Source: Dama dama
Taxonomy: Eukaryota; Chordata; Mammalia; Artiodactyla; Cervidae
NCBI RefSeq assembly: GCF_033118175.1
Contig: NC_083699.1
Location: 32,998,501 to 33,062,500 of the forward strand
DNA length: 64,000 nucleotides
Direction: 5' to 3'
Of this stretch, positions 48,077 to 60,182 are shown piece after piece; position 1 is the stretch's first letter, and every line of letters begins with the position of its first letter. The notes beneath the pieces are model-generated. The model was not told the origin of the DNA and made no database searches. It worked only from the letters and a program-made list of their open reading frames with translations. Position numbers and translations under genes: made by a program.

Positions 48077-48663
48077 TCAGTTCAGTTGCTCAGTTGTGTC
48101 CGACTCTTTGCGACCCTATGAATCGCAGAACGCCAGGCCTCCCTGTCCACCACCAACTCCCGGAGCTTACTCAAACTCATGCCCATCGAGTCGGTGATGC
48201 CATCCAGCCATCTCATCCTCTGTCGTCCCTTTCTCCTCCTGCCCCCAATCCCTCCCAGCATCAGGGTCTTTTCAAATGAGTCAGCTCTTCGCATGAGGTG
48301 GCCAAAGTATTGGAGTTTCAGCTTCAGCATCAGTCCTTCCAATGAACACCCAGGACTGATCTCCTTTAGGATGGACTGGTTGGATCTCCTTGCAGTCCAA
48401 GGGACTCTCAAGAGTCTTCTCCAACACCACAGCTCAAAAGCAACAATTCTTCAGTGCTCAGCTTTCTTCACAGTCCAACTCTCACATCCATACATGACCA
48501 CTGGAAAAACCATAGCCTTGACCAGACGGACCTTTGTTGGCAAAGTACTGTCTCTGCTTTTTAATATGCTGTCTAGGTTGGTCATAACTTCCTTCCAAGG
48601 AGTAAGCATCTTTTAATTTCATGGCTGCAATCACCATCTGCAGTGATTTTGGAGCCCAAAAAA
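48077..48663 (-). mobile_element. BovB 3'-part fragment
   Basis: The tail lies at the left and homology stops at the complement of GGGCTCCAAAATCACTGC. The open frame at 48,082-48,411 encodes the C-terminal domain, with GGIGGRRRKGRQRMRWLDG visible. Both a GGIGG variant and high similarity to consensus suggest a fairly recent copy. No clear target duplication was found. Confidence 0.92.
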
Positions 48664-49160
48664 TACCTCACTCTGGTTTTCTTTATGGACTCTTATGGAG
48701 CCACTTTCCATCCTTTATAAGGGTCACAAATGTCAATAAGAGTCTGACCTTGGATCTCAGGCAAATCAGAGGATGGAGTTAGAAATAAGGGGAAGATTGA
48801 GAGGAAAGCATTTCATACCTCCACATACTCAGAGTTCTGATCTTTGTAGGCCCAAATTTTAAAACTAACTGAGCAGCGTGTTTTTGAAATACTAGAAATA
48901 TAATCTTATATTAAAATGACTCTAGTCAGCATCTTAAATACAAACATTTTCTCAACTATTGAGAGTGCTTTTCATAAAGTCTGAGATAAATCTCAATGTT
49001 TTCGGCAAAAATATGACAGTGTAGATGAGCCAAATAAACACAGATTTCAAAGTTTACACAAACCATTAAAACTATTTGCAATTAACACACTAAGTAAAAA
49101 TCCAATCATTAATATGTAAGTTTCAATAGTATACATTTTGAAAATGAAAGAATTTTGGAT
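48664..49160. other. Unique AT-rich sequence
   Basis: No recognisable element. Confidence 0.5.
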
Positions 49161-49310
49161 TATATAGGCCAACTATTGATACTTCATTTTAGAAATAGGA
49201 ACTTAGGTAAAATAACATTGAAAGTCATCAGGTTTGACCTCAAATTGAAACCTCCTGATTCTTAGTTTTGTTCTCTTTCCCTTACATTCATTATCTTACA
49301 AGGATAGCTT
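49161..49310 (-). mobile_element. MIR-like remnant
   Basis: CTTCATTTTAGAAATAGGAAC and AACATTGAAAGTCATCAGG resemble antisense MIR, strongly diverged. Confidence 0.4.
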
Positions 49311-49339
49311 GTGGGGTAAAAGCATTTTGCCACAATGAT

Positions 49340-49424
49340 ACATTCATTCAGTTAGCAGATATTAATATTTATTGAGCATCAACTGTGTTTCAACTGTTTC
49401 AGGTCACAAGAAAGAGTGACCTAC
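49340..49424 (-). mobile_element. L2 3'-end remnant
   Basis: AATATTTATTGAGCATCAAC is the complement of the common L2/MIR 3' end. It is short and diverged. Confidence 0.45.
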
Positions 49425-49592
49425 CAGGATTGGAAATCTTAGTTCAAATCTCAGGTCTTCCAAACTTTATGTGTGTTCCTATGCAAGTAGTATATATACC
49501 TAAATGTTAGCATCCTCATCCTAAAATGAAACTTATAGTTAAATCATCTGTAAGGTTTCTTTCAGTTCTCAGATTCTATGATTCAGTCAAAC
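49425..49592 (+). mobile_element. MIR/MIR3-like remnant
   Basis: TTCAAATCTCAGGTCTTCC, TAGCATCCTCATCCTAAAATG and a TTTCAGTTCTCAGATTCTATG end follow a sense MIR-type order. Confidence 0.5.
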
Positions 49593-49956
49593 AGCTATAC
49601 ATGTTAAACAATGACAAAAAACCTCACAAATGAAGATTTAAAGTTTCAGAGATACTTTACCCAAAACCAAATGTAAGATGTTCATTTGGCAGATTTAGGT
49701 CACTGGATAATATCTGATGAATATTTTGCTACAAAAGGAGAAAAGAAGAGACTATGATAAATTACTACCTGTCACTACGCCCAAATAAATCAAACTACTA
49801 ATACAAAAATAAATAAATAAATAACCAGGTTTAGTATCTTATGTACTCAATAGTACATATTTTCAAATCTGGGTGATTCTAGCCATGCCTCCCTAAAAAA
49901 ACTGATAGTTGTAAACATTCAGAAGTAAGTCCTCAAATGCATTTTATATAGAATTT

Positions 49957-50748
49957 CTAACCTCAGATATGCAGATAACACCACCCTTATGTCAGAAAGT
50001 GAAGAACTACTAAAGAGCCTCTTGATGAAAGTGAAAGAGGAGAGTGAAAAAGTTGGCTTAAAGCTCAACATTCAGAAAACTAAGATCATGGCGTCCTGTC
50101 CCATCACTTCATGGCAAATAGATGGGGAAACAGTGGAAACAGTGGGTGACTTTATTTTGGGGGGCTCCAAAATCACTGCAAATGGTGATTGCAGCCATGA
50201 AATTAAAAGACGCTTACTCCTTGGAAGGAAATTTATGACCAACCTAGACAGCATATTAAAAAGCAGAGACATTACTTTGCCAACAAAGGTCTGTCTGGTC
50301 ATGGCTATGGTTTTTCCAGTGGTCATGTATGGATGTGAGAGTTGGATTATAAAAAGGGCTGAGCACCGAAGAATTGATGCTTTTGAACTGTGGTGTTGGA
50401 GAAGACTCTTGAGAGCCCCTTGGACTGCAAGGAGATCCAACCAGTCCATCCTAAGGGAAATTGGTCCTGGGTGTTCATTGGAAGGACTGATGTTAAAGTT
50501 GAAACTCCAGTACTTTGGCCACCTGATGCAAACAGCTGACTCATTTGAAAAGACCCTGATGCTGGGAAAGATAGAGGGCAGGAAGAGAAGGGGGCGACAG
50601 AGGATGAGATGGTTAGATGGCATCACCAACTCAATGGACATGAGTTTGGGTAAACTCTGGGAGTTGGTGATGAGCAGGGAGGCCTGGTGTGCTGCGGTTC
50701 ATGGAGTCACAAAGAGTTGAACACAACTGAGTGACTGAACTGAACTGA
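49957..50748 (+). mobile_element. BovB 3'-part fragment, long open frame
   Basis: It starts right at the RT motif C region (AACCTCAGATATGCAG) and ends in the ACTGAACTGAA tail. It is 5'-truncated and close to consensus. Confidence 0.93.
49989..50720 (+). pseudogene. BovB C-terminal domain, 243-codon open frame
   Basis: The frame from just after RT motif C to near the protein C-terminus is uninterrupted. Visible blocks are LKLNIQKTKIMA, GRKFMTNLDSILKSRDI, ELWCWRRLLRAPWTARRSN and the basic RKRRGRQRMRWLDG. Upstream, motif C reads YADN (49,968-49,979), so the second catalytic aspartate is lost, and the RT body is missing. It has no product of its own; the openness reflects youth. Confidence 0.88.
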
Positions 50749-51189
50749 AAGGACATCATAAATGAAATTTGGCACCCATTTGAATTAAATTGAGCTAATA
50801 GATAGTCTTGAAGGTCAGCATAAATATTAGATCTCATAGAAGAGAGCAATGAGGGAGGGAGATGTAGTTTGATGAATTTCTTTAATATTTCTAAATATTT
50901 AATATGTCCAGAAATGCCAGAGGTTTAGGTTTTTAAAATTGAGTCTAATCAATAAACAGAATGACTAGTCATTTTGCTATCATAAAATAAGGCAGTACAT
51001 TTAATTCTGGTCTTCTCTTATAAAACTACAGTTGTAGATTACCATAAACCCCACCCTTTCTTGTTATAAATGAGAAAAGCCAATCCTAAGGAGGTAAATA
51101 TTTTTTCAGAAGTTTAACAGAGCCTGAGCTAAGACTGTAGTATTCAATTCTATTACACCATACTGCTATTTCCTAATTATTTTTTTCGT
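50749..51189. other. Unique AT-rich sequence
   Basis: No recognisable element. Confidence 0.5.
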
Positions 51190-51555
51190 TTAACTTAACT
51201 GAAGTATAGATGAAGTACAATAAACCCCATAAAGTGTACAATGTGATCAGTTTTGACGTATGTATATACACATAAAATCATCATCACAATCAGAATGATA
51301 CTGTCCATAATTCCAAGAAGTTTCCTCTGTATTTCTTTCCTTCCTCTACCCTTTTGCTCATGTGAGCCCCAATTTGTTTTTAGTCACTATTGATTAATTT
51401 TCATCTTCTAGAATTCTGCATAAATGGAGTCACACAGTATATGGTGCTCTTTTCGCCATGGATTCTCTCATTCTGCATAATTTTAAGATTAGTCCACATT
51501 ATTTTATGTATCAGTGTTTATTCCTTTCTATTGATGAGTATATTGCATTGTGTGG

Positions 51556-51767
51556 CTTCCTTGGTGGCTCAGTGGTAAAGAATCCACCTGCCAAGCAGGA
51601 GACGCAAGTTCCATCCCTGAGTGAAGAAGATCCCCTGGAGAAGGATATGGCAGCCCACTGCAGTATTCTTTCCTAATAAATCCTATGGACAGAGGAGCCT
51701 GGAGGCTATAATTGATGGGGTCATAAAAGAGTTGGAAACAACTTCGCAACTAAACAACAAAAACAAC
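51556..51767 (+). mobile_element. Bov-tA SINE with 16-bp target duplication
   Basis: The head is CTTCCTTGGTGGCTCAGTGG and the end is GTTGGAAACAACTTCGCAAC with an A-rich tail. ATATTGCATTGTGTGG (51,540-51,555) and ATATTGCATTATGTGG (51,768-51,783) differ at one base. Confidence 0.93.
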
Positions 51768-51786
51768 ATATTGCATTATGTGGATA

Positions 51787-54164
51787 GCAATCAGTTCAGT
51801 TCAGTCGCTCAGTCATGTCCGACTCTTTGTGACCCCATGGACTGCAGCACACCAGGCTTCCCTGTCCATCACCAATTCCCAAGCTTGCTCAAACTCATCT
51901 CCATCAAGTCGGTGATGCCATCCAACCATCTCATCCTCTGTGGTTCCCTTCTCCTCCCGCGTTCAATCTTTCCCAGCATGAGGGTCTTTTCCAACCTGTC
52001 AGTTCTTTGCATCAGGTGGCCAAAGTATTGGAGTTTCAGCTTCAACATCAGTCCTTCCAATGAATATTCAAGACTGATTTCCTTTAGGATGGACTGGTTG
52101 GATCTCCTTGCAATCCAAGGGGCTCTCAAGAGTCTTCTCCAACACCACAGTTCAAAGGCATCAATTCTTTGGGGCTCAGTTTTCTTTATAGTCCAAATTT
52201 CACATTCATACATGACTACTGGAAAAACCATAGCTTTGACTAGATGGACCTTTGTTGGCAAAGTAATGTCTCTGCTTTTCAGTATGCTGTCTAGGTTGGC
52301 CATAACTTTTCTTCCAAGGAGCAAGTGTCTTTTAATTTCATGGCTGCAGTCACCATCTGCAGTGATTCTGGAGCCCCCCCAAAATAAAGTCTTGTCACTG
52401 TTTCCATTGTTTCCCCAACTATTTGCCATGAAGTGATGGGACTAGATGCCATGATCTTTGTTTTCTGAATGTTGAGTTTTAAGCCAACTTTTTCACTCTC
52501 CTCTTTCATTTTCATCAAGGGGCTCTTTAGTTCTTCACTTTCTGCTATAAGGGTGGTGTTCTGCATATCTGAGGTTATCGATATTTCTCCTGGCAATCTT
52601 GATCCCAGCTTGTGCTTCATCCTGCCTGGCATTTTGCAAGATGTACTATGCATATAAGTTAAATAATAAGGGTGACAATATAGAGCCTTGATGTACACCT
52701 TTTCCAATTTGGGATCAGTCTGTTGTTCCATATCCACTTCTAACTGTTGCTTCTTGACCTGCATACAGATTTCTCAGGATGCAGGTAAGCTGGTCTGGTA
52801 TTCCCATCTCTTTAAAAACTTTCCACCGTCTGTTGTGATCCACACAGTCAAAGTCTTTGGCATAGCCAATAAAGCAGAAGTAGATGTTTTTCTGGAATTC
52901 TCTTGCTTTTACTGTGATCCAAGGGATGTTGGCAACTTGATCTCTGGTTCCTCTAACTTTTCTAAATCCAGCTAGAAAATCTGGAAGTTCATGGTATGGT
53001 TGAAGCCTGGCTTGGAGAATTTTGAGCATTACTTTGCTAGTGTGTGAGATGAGTGCAATTGTGTGGTAGTTTGAGCATTCTTTGGCATTGCCTTTCTTAG
53101 GGATTGGAATGAAAACTGACTTTTTCCAGTCCTGTGGCCACTGCTGAGTTTTCCAAATTTGCTGGCATATTGAGTGCAGCACTTTCACAGCATCATCTTT
53201 TAGGATTTGAAATAACTCAACAGGAACTCCATCACCTCCACTAGCTTTGTTCATAGTGATGATTCCTAAGGCCCACCTGACTTTGCATTCCAGGATGTCT
53301 GGCTCTGGGTGAGTGACTACACCACTGTGGTTATCCAGATAGTGAGGATCTTTTTTGTACAGTTCTTTTGTGTATTCTTACCACCTCTTCTTAATATCTT
53401 CTGCTTTTGTTAGGTCCATACCATACCCCCACGGTCAGTCTCTCCCATCAGGAAGCTTCCATAAGCCTCTTATCCTTATCCATCAGAGGGCAGACAGAAT
53501 GAAAACCACAATCACAGAAAACTAATCAAACTGATCACATGGACCACAGCCTTGTCTTAGTCAATGAAACTGTGAGCCATGCTGTGTAGGGTCACCCAAA
53601 TTGGACGGGTCATGGTGGAGAGTTCTGACAAAATGTGGTCCACTGGAGAAGAGAATGGCAATCCACTTCAGTATTCTTGCCTTGAGAACCCCATGAACAG
53701 TATGAAAAGGCAAAAAGATAGGACACTGAAAGATGAAGACCCAGGTTGGTGGGTGCCCAATATGTTACTGGAGAAGAGTGGAGAAATAACTCCAGAAAGA
53801 ATGAAGAGACAGAGTCAAAGGAACAACAATACCCAGTTGTGGATGTGACTGGTGAGAGAAGCAAAGTCCAATGCTGTAAAGAACAATATTACATAGGAAC
53901 TTGGAATGTTAGGTCCACGAATCAAGGTTAATTGGAAGTGGTCAAACAGGAGATGGCAAGAGTGAACATCGACATTTTAGGAATCAGTGAACTAAAATGG
54001 ACTGGAATGGGCAAATTTAACTCAGATGACCATTATATCTACTACTATGAGCAAGAATCCCTTTGAAGAAACGGAGTAGCCCTCATAGTCAACAAAAGAG
54101 GCCAAAATGCAGTTCTTGGGCACAATCTCAAAAACAAACGATCTGTTCATTTCCAAGGCAAATC
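51787..54164 (-). mobile_element. BovB with inverted 5' half (twin-primed), 9-bp target duplication
   Basis: The 3' part (51,787-53,424) is antisense: tail at left, then RT, up to the linker. At about 53,424/53,425 orientation flips, and 53,425-54,164 is sense BovB from the 5' UTR (CACGGTCAGTCTCTCCCATC) into the endonuclease (IGTWNVRS, LGISELKWTG). ATGTGGATA flanks the whole at 51,778-51,786 and 54,165-54,173, so it entered as one event. Motif C is destroyed by a 2-bp deletion near 52,558, and the endonuclease part has an in-frame TAA near 53,927. Confidence 0.95.
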
Positions 54165-54560
54165 ATGTGGATAAATCACACATTTCTTAATTTACTCAAT
54201 GATGAATGTTTAGATTTTCTCTAGACTGGGGCTATTACAAATAAAGCTGCTATAAACATTCATATACAAGTTTTTGTGTGAGCATATGTCCTCATTTCTT
54301 GTGTGTAAATAGCTAAGAATGGAATGGATGGGTCATATAGTAGGTGTATGTTTAACTTGAAAATCTTCTATCAATTTTCAAAAGTAGCTCAACCATTTCA
54401 AATTCCCATTAGCATGCTAGTTTTGTTGCTTTATAAACTTGTCAACATTTGGTATGGTCGGTTTTTTTGTATTTTTGTTATTGTTTTTTGTTTAATTTTA
54501 ACCATTCTAATGGTATGCCATCACAGTTTTTATCACATTTGTTTAATTCCTTGGACTTTC

Positions 54561-54732
54561 TTGACACAATTTGAGCTATCCTGCAAATCTAGGGGAAAGA
54601 ATGACACATATAATAATGTGATATGTAACTGAAGGACAAGGATAAGGGTATTTTTTTTTCATAAGTTATTTTCACCACAATGGCAATTACATTAATATCT
54701 GTATTGATTGACAATTAAAAATTGACTCAACA
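54561..54732. other. Short unique sequence
   Basis: A T run at 54,650-54,658; nothing else. Confidence 0.4.
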
Positions 54733-54942
54733 ATTGTTGTTGCTGTTTAGTTGCTAAGTCATGTCTGACTCTGCAACTCCATGGACTGTAGCCTGCCAGG
54801 CTCCTCTCCCATGTGATTTTCCAGGCAACAATACTGGAATGATTTGCCTTCTCCATGGGACCTTTCAAACCCTAAGATCAAAACCTGTGTTCCTGCATTG
54901 GAGGCAGATTCTTTACCACTGAGCCACATTGGAAGCCCTTAA
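54733..54942 (-). mobile_element. Bov-tA SINE
   Basis: The complement has a head near 54,942 (GGGCTTCCAATGTGGCTCAG) and core, with the tail at the left made of TTGTTGCTG units. No convincing target duplication. Confidence 0.88.
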
Positions 54943-56212
54943 TGATGCATACTACTTGATCATTCTTAGCTTTTTTAAAAGGATATTTAAAATTTTTTTC
55001 TTTACTCTTCTTAACTTCTTTTTTTCTAAATGGAGTACAGAAAATAATCAAGGGGTTGAAAACACAAGCACCCAAAGGATGAGCATGGATAATATAAAAA
55101 CAGAGTCATTCAAGGAATAAAATTGAAGCACAGAGGCATGACCAACTAATTATCTGTGTACAGGGAATTTCTTTTGAACTGAATCTGGAAGAATAAGTAG
55201 TTTTCCACATGGAGAACTGGTAGAAATACATTCTTGGAAGAAGAAATAATGTATGCAAGGCCACTGAGTTGTTTGCTTCCCTGGAAGACAGTTCAAGGGC
55301 TAAAAATTCAATTAATGTCTATTGAATACACTCACAAATGAGTTAAAAAAAAAAACACACTTCATTCTCTCTTATTGTTCTCTGTCTCCTATACTTCAGT
55401 CACTAAAAGTCTACTACTAGAGCATAATAATATAATACAAATTTCAAAAGTGACTAATTTTATATCAGTTACATCCTAGGATGCTGCTTCTTAAAATCAC
55501 CTTGGAATGCCTTAATTTCATCAGTAATTAATCAGTAATTTATTAAATAATTAATGTAAAGTAAGCTAATTCTGGAGACCTCTCAGAGAGCCAAACATCA
55601 CCTCTTAAAAGTATTAATCTTTTTCTTGCTTTATATCATAAGAAACAGATGATATTTAGACCAGAATCCTTTATCTATTCACTAACTATAAATCAAAAGA
55701 ATGATTTTAATTGATTTGTATCAAAAAATCAATTAATTGATATTTTTTCTTTAATGAAAAACCTATTTACAGGGGGATCTTTGATATAATTAGGCATCTT
55801 TTTTAAAAAAAAGATTTGCTTGGTGCTGTTTGTGCTTCTTAAATAATAAAGTGATAGGCTGGCAATGTTGATTTCTAAATTGATATTAAAAGATCTGCAC
55901 AGTTACTTAATTCCTGAGTCATTATTTATCTTTTTAACATTCATAAATACTGAAGTTCATCATCCTTGGTCAGAAATTATGAGACAGAATGATTAGATGG
56001 AAATTTAGTATTTTTTTTCCTAATCTAATATTTGACAGGAAAAATGACTACACAAAGGAAAAGCAGAGGGATATATTCTCAACTAAGACAAGATTTAAAT
56101 TACTTATGGGAACTTAAGAGAGATATTTATTTATTATTAAAATAATAGCAACTAAAAACTTCTTTGGCTAGCCATTTTACTTACTAGACACTCTAAACTG
56201 TCCTCTATACTG
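54943..56212. other. Unique AT-rich sequence
   Basis: An A run at 55,347-55,356 and several TTAATTA-rich palindromic patches (55,525-55,560, 55,705-55,745). No recognisable element or gene. Confidence 0.5.
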
Positions 56213-58822
56213 GATGTAATCTCAAAAATGACAGAATGATCTCTGTTCATTTCCAAGGCAAACCATTCAATATGACAGTAATCCAAGTCTATGCCCTGAC
56301 CAGTAACACTGAAGAAGCTGAAGCTGAATGTTCTATGAAGACCTACAAGACCTTCTAGAACTAACACCAAAAAAAAGATGTCCTTTCATTACAGGGGACT
56401 GGAATGCAAAAGTAGGAAGTCAAGAAACACCTGGAGTAACAGGCAGATTTGACCTTGGAGTACAGAATGAAGCAGGGCAAAGGCTAATAGAGTTCTGCCA
56501 AGAGAACCCACTGGTCGTAGCAAACACCCTCTTCCAACAACACAAGAGAAGACTCTACACATTGACATCACCAAACGGTCAACACAGAAATCAGATTGAT
56601 TATATTCTCTGCAGCCAAAGATGGAGAAGCTCTATACAGTTAGCAAAAACAAGACCAGGAGCTGACTGTGGCTCAGATCATGAACTCCTTACTGCCAAAT
56701 TCAGACTGAAATTGAAATGGGGAAAACCATTAGACCATTCAGGTATGACATAAATAAAATCCCTTATGACTATACAGGAAGTGGAAATAGAAAGTGGAAG
56801 TGAGAAATAGATTTAAGGGACTAGATCTGATAGAGTGCCTGATGAACTATGTACGGAGGTTTGTGACATTGTACAGGAGACAGGAATCAAGACCATCCCC
56901 AAAAAAAGAAATGCAAAAAAGCAAAATGGCTGTCTGAGGAGGCCTTACAAATAGCTGTGAAAAGAAGGGAAGCGAAAAGCAAAGGAGAAAATGAAAGATA
57001 TACCTATTTTAATGCAGAGTTCCAAAGAATAGCAAGGAGAGATAAGAAAGCATTCTTCAGCAATCAATGCAAAGATACAGAGGAAAACAACAGAATGGGA
57101 AAGACTAGAGATCTCTTCAAGAAAATTAGAGATACCAAGGGAACATTTCATGCAAAGATGGACTCAATAAAGGACAGAAATGGTAGAGACCTAACAGAAG
57201 CAGAAGATATTAAGAAGAGGTGGCAAGAATACACAGAAGAACTGTACAAAAAAGATCTTCACGACCCAGATAATCACGATGGTGTGATCACTCACCTAGA
57301 GCCAGACATCATGGAATGTGAAGTCAAGTGGGCCTTAGGAAGCATCACTAGGAACAAAGCTAGTGGAGGTGATGGAATTCCAGTTGAACTATTTCAAATC
57401 CTGAAAGATGATGGTGTGAAAGTGCTGCACTCAATATGCCAGCAAATTTGGAAAACTTAGCAGTGGCCACAGGACTGGAAAAGGTCCGTTTTCATTCCAA
57501 TCCCAAAGAAAGGCAATGCCAAAGAATGCTCAAACTACCACACAATTGCACTCATCTCAAATGCTAGTAAAGTAATGCTCGATTCTCCAAGCCAGGCTTC
57601 AACAATACATGAACTGTGAACTTCCAGATGTTCAAGCTGGTTTTAGAAAAGTCAGAGGAAGCAGAGATCAAATTGCAAACATCCACTGGATCATCGAAAA
57701 AGCAAGAGTTTCAGAAAAACATCTATTTCTGCTTTATTGGCTATGCCCAAGCCTTTGACTGTGTGGATCACAATAAACTGTGGAAAATTCTGAAAGAGAT
57801 GGGAATACCAGACCACCTGACCAGCCTCTTGAGAAACCTGTATGCAGGTCAGGAAGCAACAGTTAGAACTGGACATAGAACAACAGACTGGTTCCAAATA
57901 GGAAAAGGAGTACATCAAGGCTGTATATTGTCACCCTCTTTATTTAACTTGTATGCAGAGTACATCATGAGAAACGCTGGGCTTGGATGAAGCACAAGCT
58001 GGAATCAAGATTGCTGGGAGAAATATCAAGAACCTCAGATATGCAGATGACACCACCCTTACGTCAGAAAGTGAAGAACTACTAAAGAGCCTCTTGATGA
58101 AAGTGAAAGAGGAGAGTGAAAAAGTTGGCTTAAAGCTCAACATTCAGAAAACTAAGATCATGGCAACCAGTCCCATCACTTCATGGCAAATAGATGGGGA
58201 AACAATGGAAACAGTGGCTGACTCTATTTTTCTGGGCTCGAAAATCACTGCAGATGGTGATTGCAGCCATGAAATTAAAAGACGCTTACTCCTTGGAAGG
58301 AAAGTTATGACCAACCTAGACAGCATATTAAAAAGCAGAGACATCACTTTGTCAACAAAGGTCCATCTAGTCAAAGCTATGGTTTTTCCAGTGGTCACGT
58401 ATGGATGTGAGAGTTGGACTATAAAGAGGGCTGAGCACCAAAGAATTGATGCTTTTGAACTGTGGTGTTGGAGAAGACCTTTGAGAGTCCCTTGGACTGC
58501 AAGGAGATCCAACCAGTTCATCCTAAAGGAGATCAGTCCTGGGTGTTCATTGGAAGGACTGATGTTGAAGCTGAAGCTCCAATACTTTGGCCACCTAATG
58601 CAAAGAGCTGACTCATTTGAAAAGACCCTGATGCTGGGAAAGACTGAAGGCAGGAGGAGAAGGGGCCAACAGAGGATGAGATGGTTGGATGGCATTACTG
58701 ACTCAATGCACATGGGTTTGGGTGGACTCTGGGAGTAGGTGATGGACAGGAAGGCCTGGCAGGCTGCGGTTCATTGGGTCGCAAAGAGTCGGACACAACT
58801 GAGTGACTGAACTGAACTGAAT
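56213..58822 (+). mobile_element. BovB, 2.6 kb, longest uninterrupted direct copy
   Basis: Homology starts in the endonuclease (AATCTCAAAAATGACAGAATG) and runs through linker, RT and C-terminal domain to the ACTGAACTGAATTG tail. No insertion splits it. ATACTG occurs near both ends but is too short to claim as a target duplication. Confidence 0.94.
56328..58738 (+). pseudogene. BovB endonuclease/RT polyprotein, frameshifted
   Basis: Open pieces lie at 56,328-56,753, 56,957-57,460, 57,616-57,990 and 57,983-58,738, in shifting frames. The first has endonuclease motifs GDWNAKVG and CGSDHELL, which in APE-type endonucleases contain catalytic D/N and D/H residues. The second is the linker with SGGDGIPVELF. 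The third has YAQAFDCVDH (K of KAFD replaced by Q) and HQGCILSPSLF. The fourth has an intact YADDTTL and a 250-codon C-terminal part. All main active-site blocks survive at DNA level, but at least three frameshifts and a stop near 57,460 prevent a product. Confidence 0.9.
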
Positions 58823-59986
58823 TGATACTGAGACAAGCAAAATATCACAGATAAGGCATAGGGATCCTGACAAGGTATGGAATCTAACAGAAGATCCCTA
58901 CCTAAATCTGGATCCCCAAAGAGCTATCCTTTGAGCCCCTATAAGGGTGAATAGAAATAAAGGAGCATTTCTATTAGTATTTGGGGTAGTTCTGTCACCA
59001 GAATACTTTTTAATACTGAAAGATATTTTTAATTGTAAAATGCTTGATCTCTGTCCAAAAGAGCAGAGGTGGTTGTAATGCTTTAAAGACACATCAAGGC
59101 CAAGGGATGGCCAAACGGCGTTAGTGTACACTGTAGGAATAGAGGTTTCATAGTACAGATGATTGTGGAGAAAACTGAATCATCACATGCCTACGGATAG
59201 CTACCCATGAAGACTTGAAAGACTCTCCATTATTGAAATCAGTATTAATAATGCCATCTGTAACTCAGATGGAAGAAAAAAAGACTGTCATATGAGATCA
59301 ACATAGTCATTTAAATTGCATTGGTTTTGCATTTTTGTTTGTATTTGATTTGCAGTTTTTGTTTTATTGTTACATAAGTCTTGGATATCTAAAGGGTTTA
59401 TACTTAGTTTTATGGTTGTACATATTATAATAGACTTACAAAAATTTTTTGTCTTCAAAAGAGATATATACATTCTTTGGATATAGAGTGAATATAGAAT
59501 GTAGGTTTGATAAGGACTGGCTTACCATTTGACTTCTTGTGTAGATCCACCTACAGTGTGGACCACTCACTCTAGTCAGAGAGTGCCATGGCAATTATGG
59601 TGGCCATTACAACTCGTGAAAGCTGTCTTTTATTTCAATATCTATGAACCTTTTGAAATGGTTCTGTCCTGAAGCAGAAATCTACCTCAGATGAATTAGG
59701 TTGAATTGAGTGAAAATGCCATTCTTATCAGTCAAAAACAACTATCTATAAGCATTTTCTTATCATACAACCTAATACATCATCAAGTTTCTTCTCTTTC
59801 AAGGACAGCCTAACCTAAACCAGTATGAATGAATCATAAGAGAAATTTCTTAACAGGCAACTAACTCTCCTTGATGCTATACTGATTTTTGCTGATGCCA
59901 TTCAGTTTAATTAGAAATTAAATGTAAAGGCTTTTTTTAAATATAGAAATAATATATTGAAAAAAGCAACTATTGAACATATATAT
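58823..59986. other. Unique sequence
   Basis: No recognisable element or gene in about 1.2 kb. Confidence 0.5.
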
Positions 59987-60182
59987 GGGCTTACCTAGTG
60001 ACTTCAGTAGTAAAGAATCCAATTGCCAATGCAGGAGACATGGGTTGCATCCCTGGGTTGGGAAGATTCCCTGGAGAAGAAAATGGCAACCCACTCCAGT
60101 ATTCATGCCTGGGAAATCCCACGAACACAGCAGCCTGGCAGGCTATAGTCCATAGGGTGGCAAAGAGTCAGACATGACTTAT
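59987..60182 (+). mobile_element. Bov-tA SINE
   Basis: Head GGGCTTACCTAGTGACTTCAG, core CAACCCACTCCAGTATTC and end AAAGAGTCAGACATGACTT. Flanking ATATATA and GTATATAA are too simple to call a duplication. Confidence 0.88.

Larger units (their letters stand above)
51190..54560 (-). mobile_element. Ancient L1M, antisense, split by a SINE and a BovB
   Basis: The left piece (51,190-51,555) has AGAATTCTGCATAAATGGAG and GAGTCACACAGTATATGG; the right piece (54,165-54,560) has CTGGGGCTATTACAAATAAAG and GGTCATATAGTAGGTGTATG. These are successive blocks of an antisense old L1. Bov-tA (51,556-51,767) and BovB (51,787-54,164) lie between them. Frame is lost. Confidence 0.78.

Noticed and set aside
48077..48663. 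Target duplication for this BovB and for the copies at 23,018, 49,957 and 56,213
   Set aside because: I compared both flanks and found nothing beyond 6 matching bases, which chance explains.
66..58738. Many open frames of 60-250 codons on both strands, for example SIESVMPSNHLILC-type proteins
   Set aside because: They are antisense shadows of BovB or fragments of LINE ORFs. The same peptides recur at every BovB copy.
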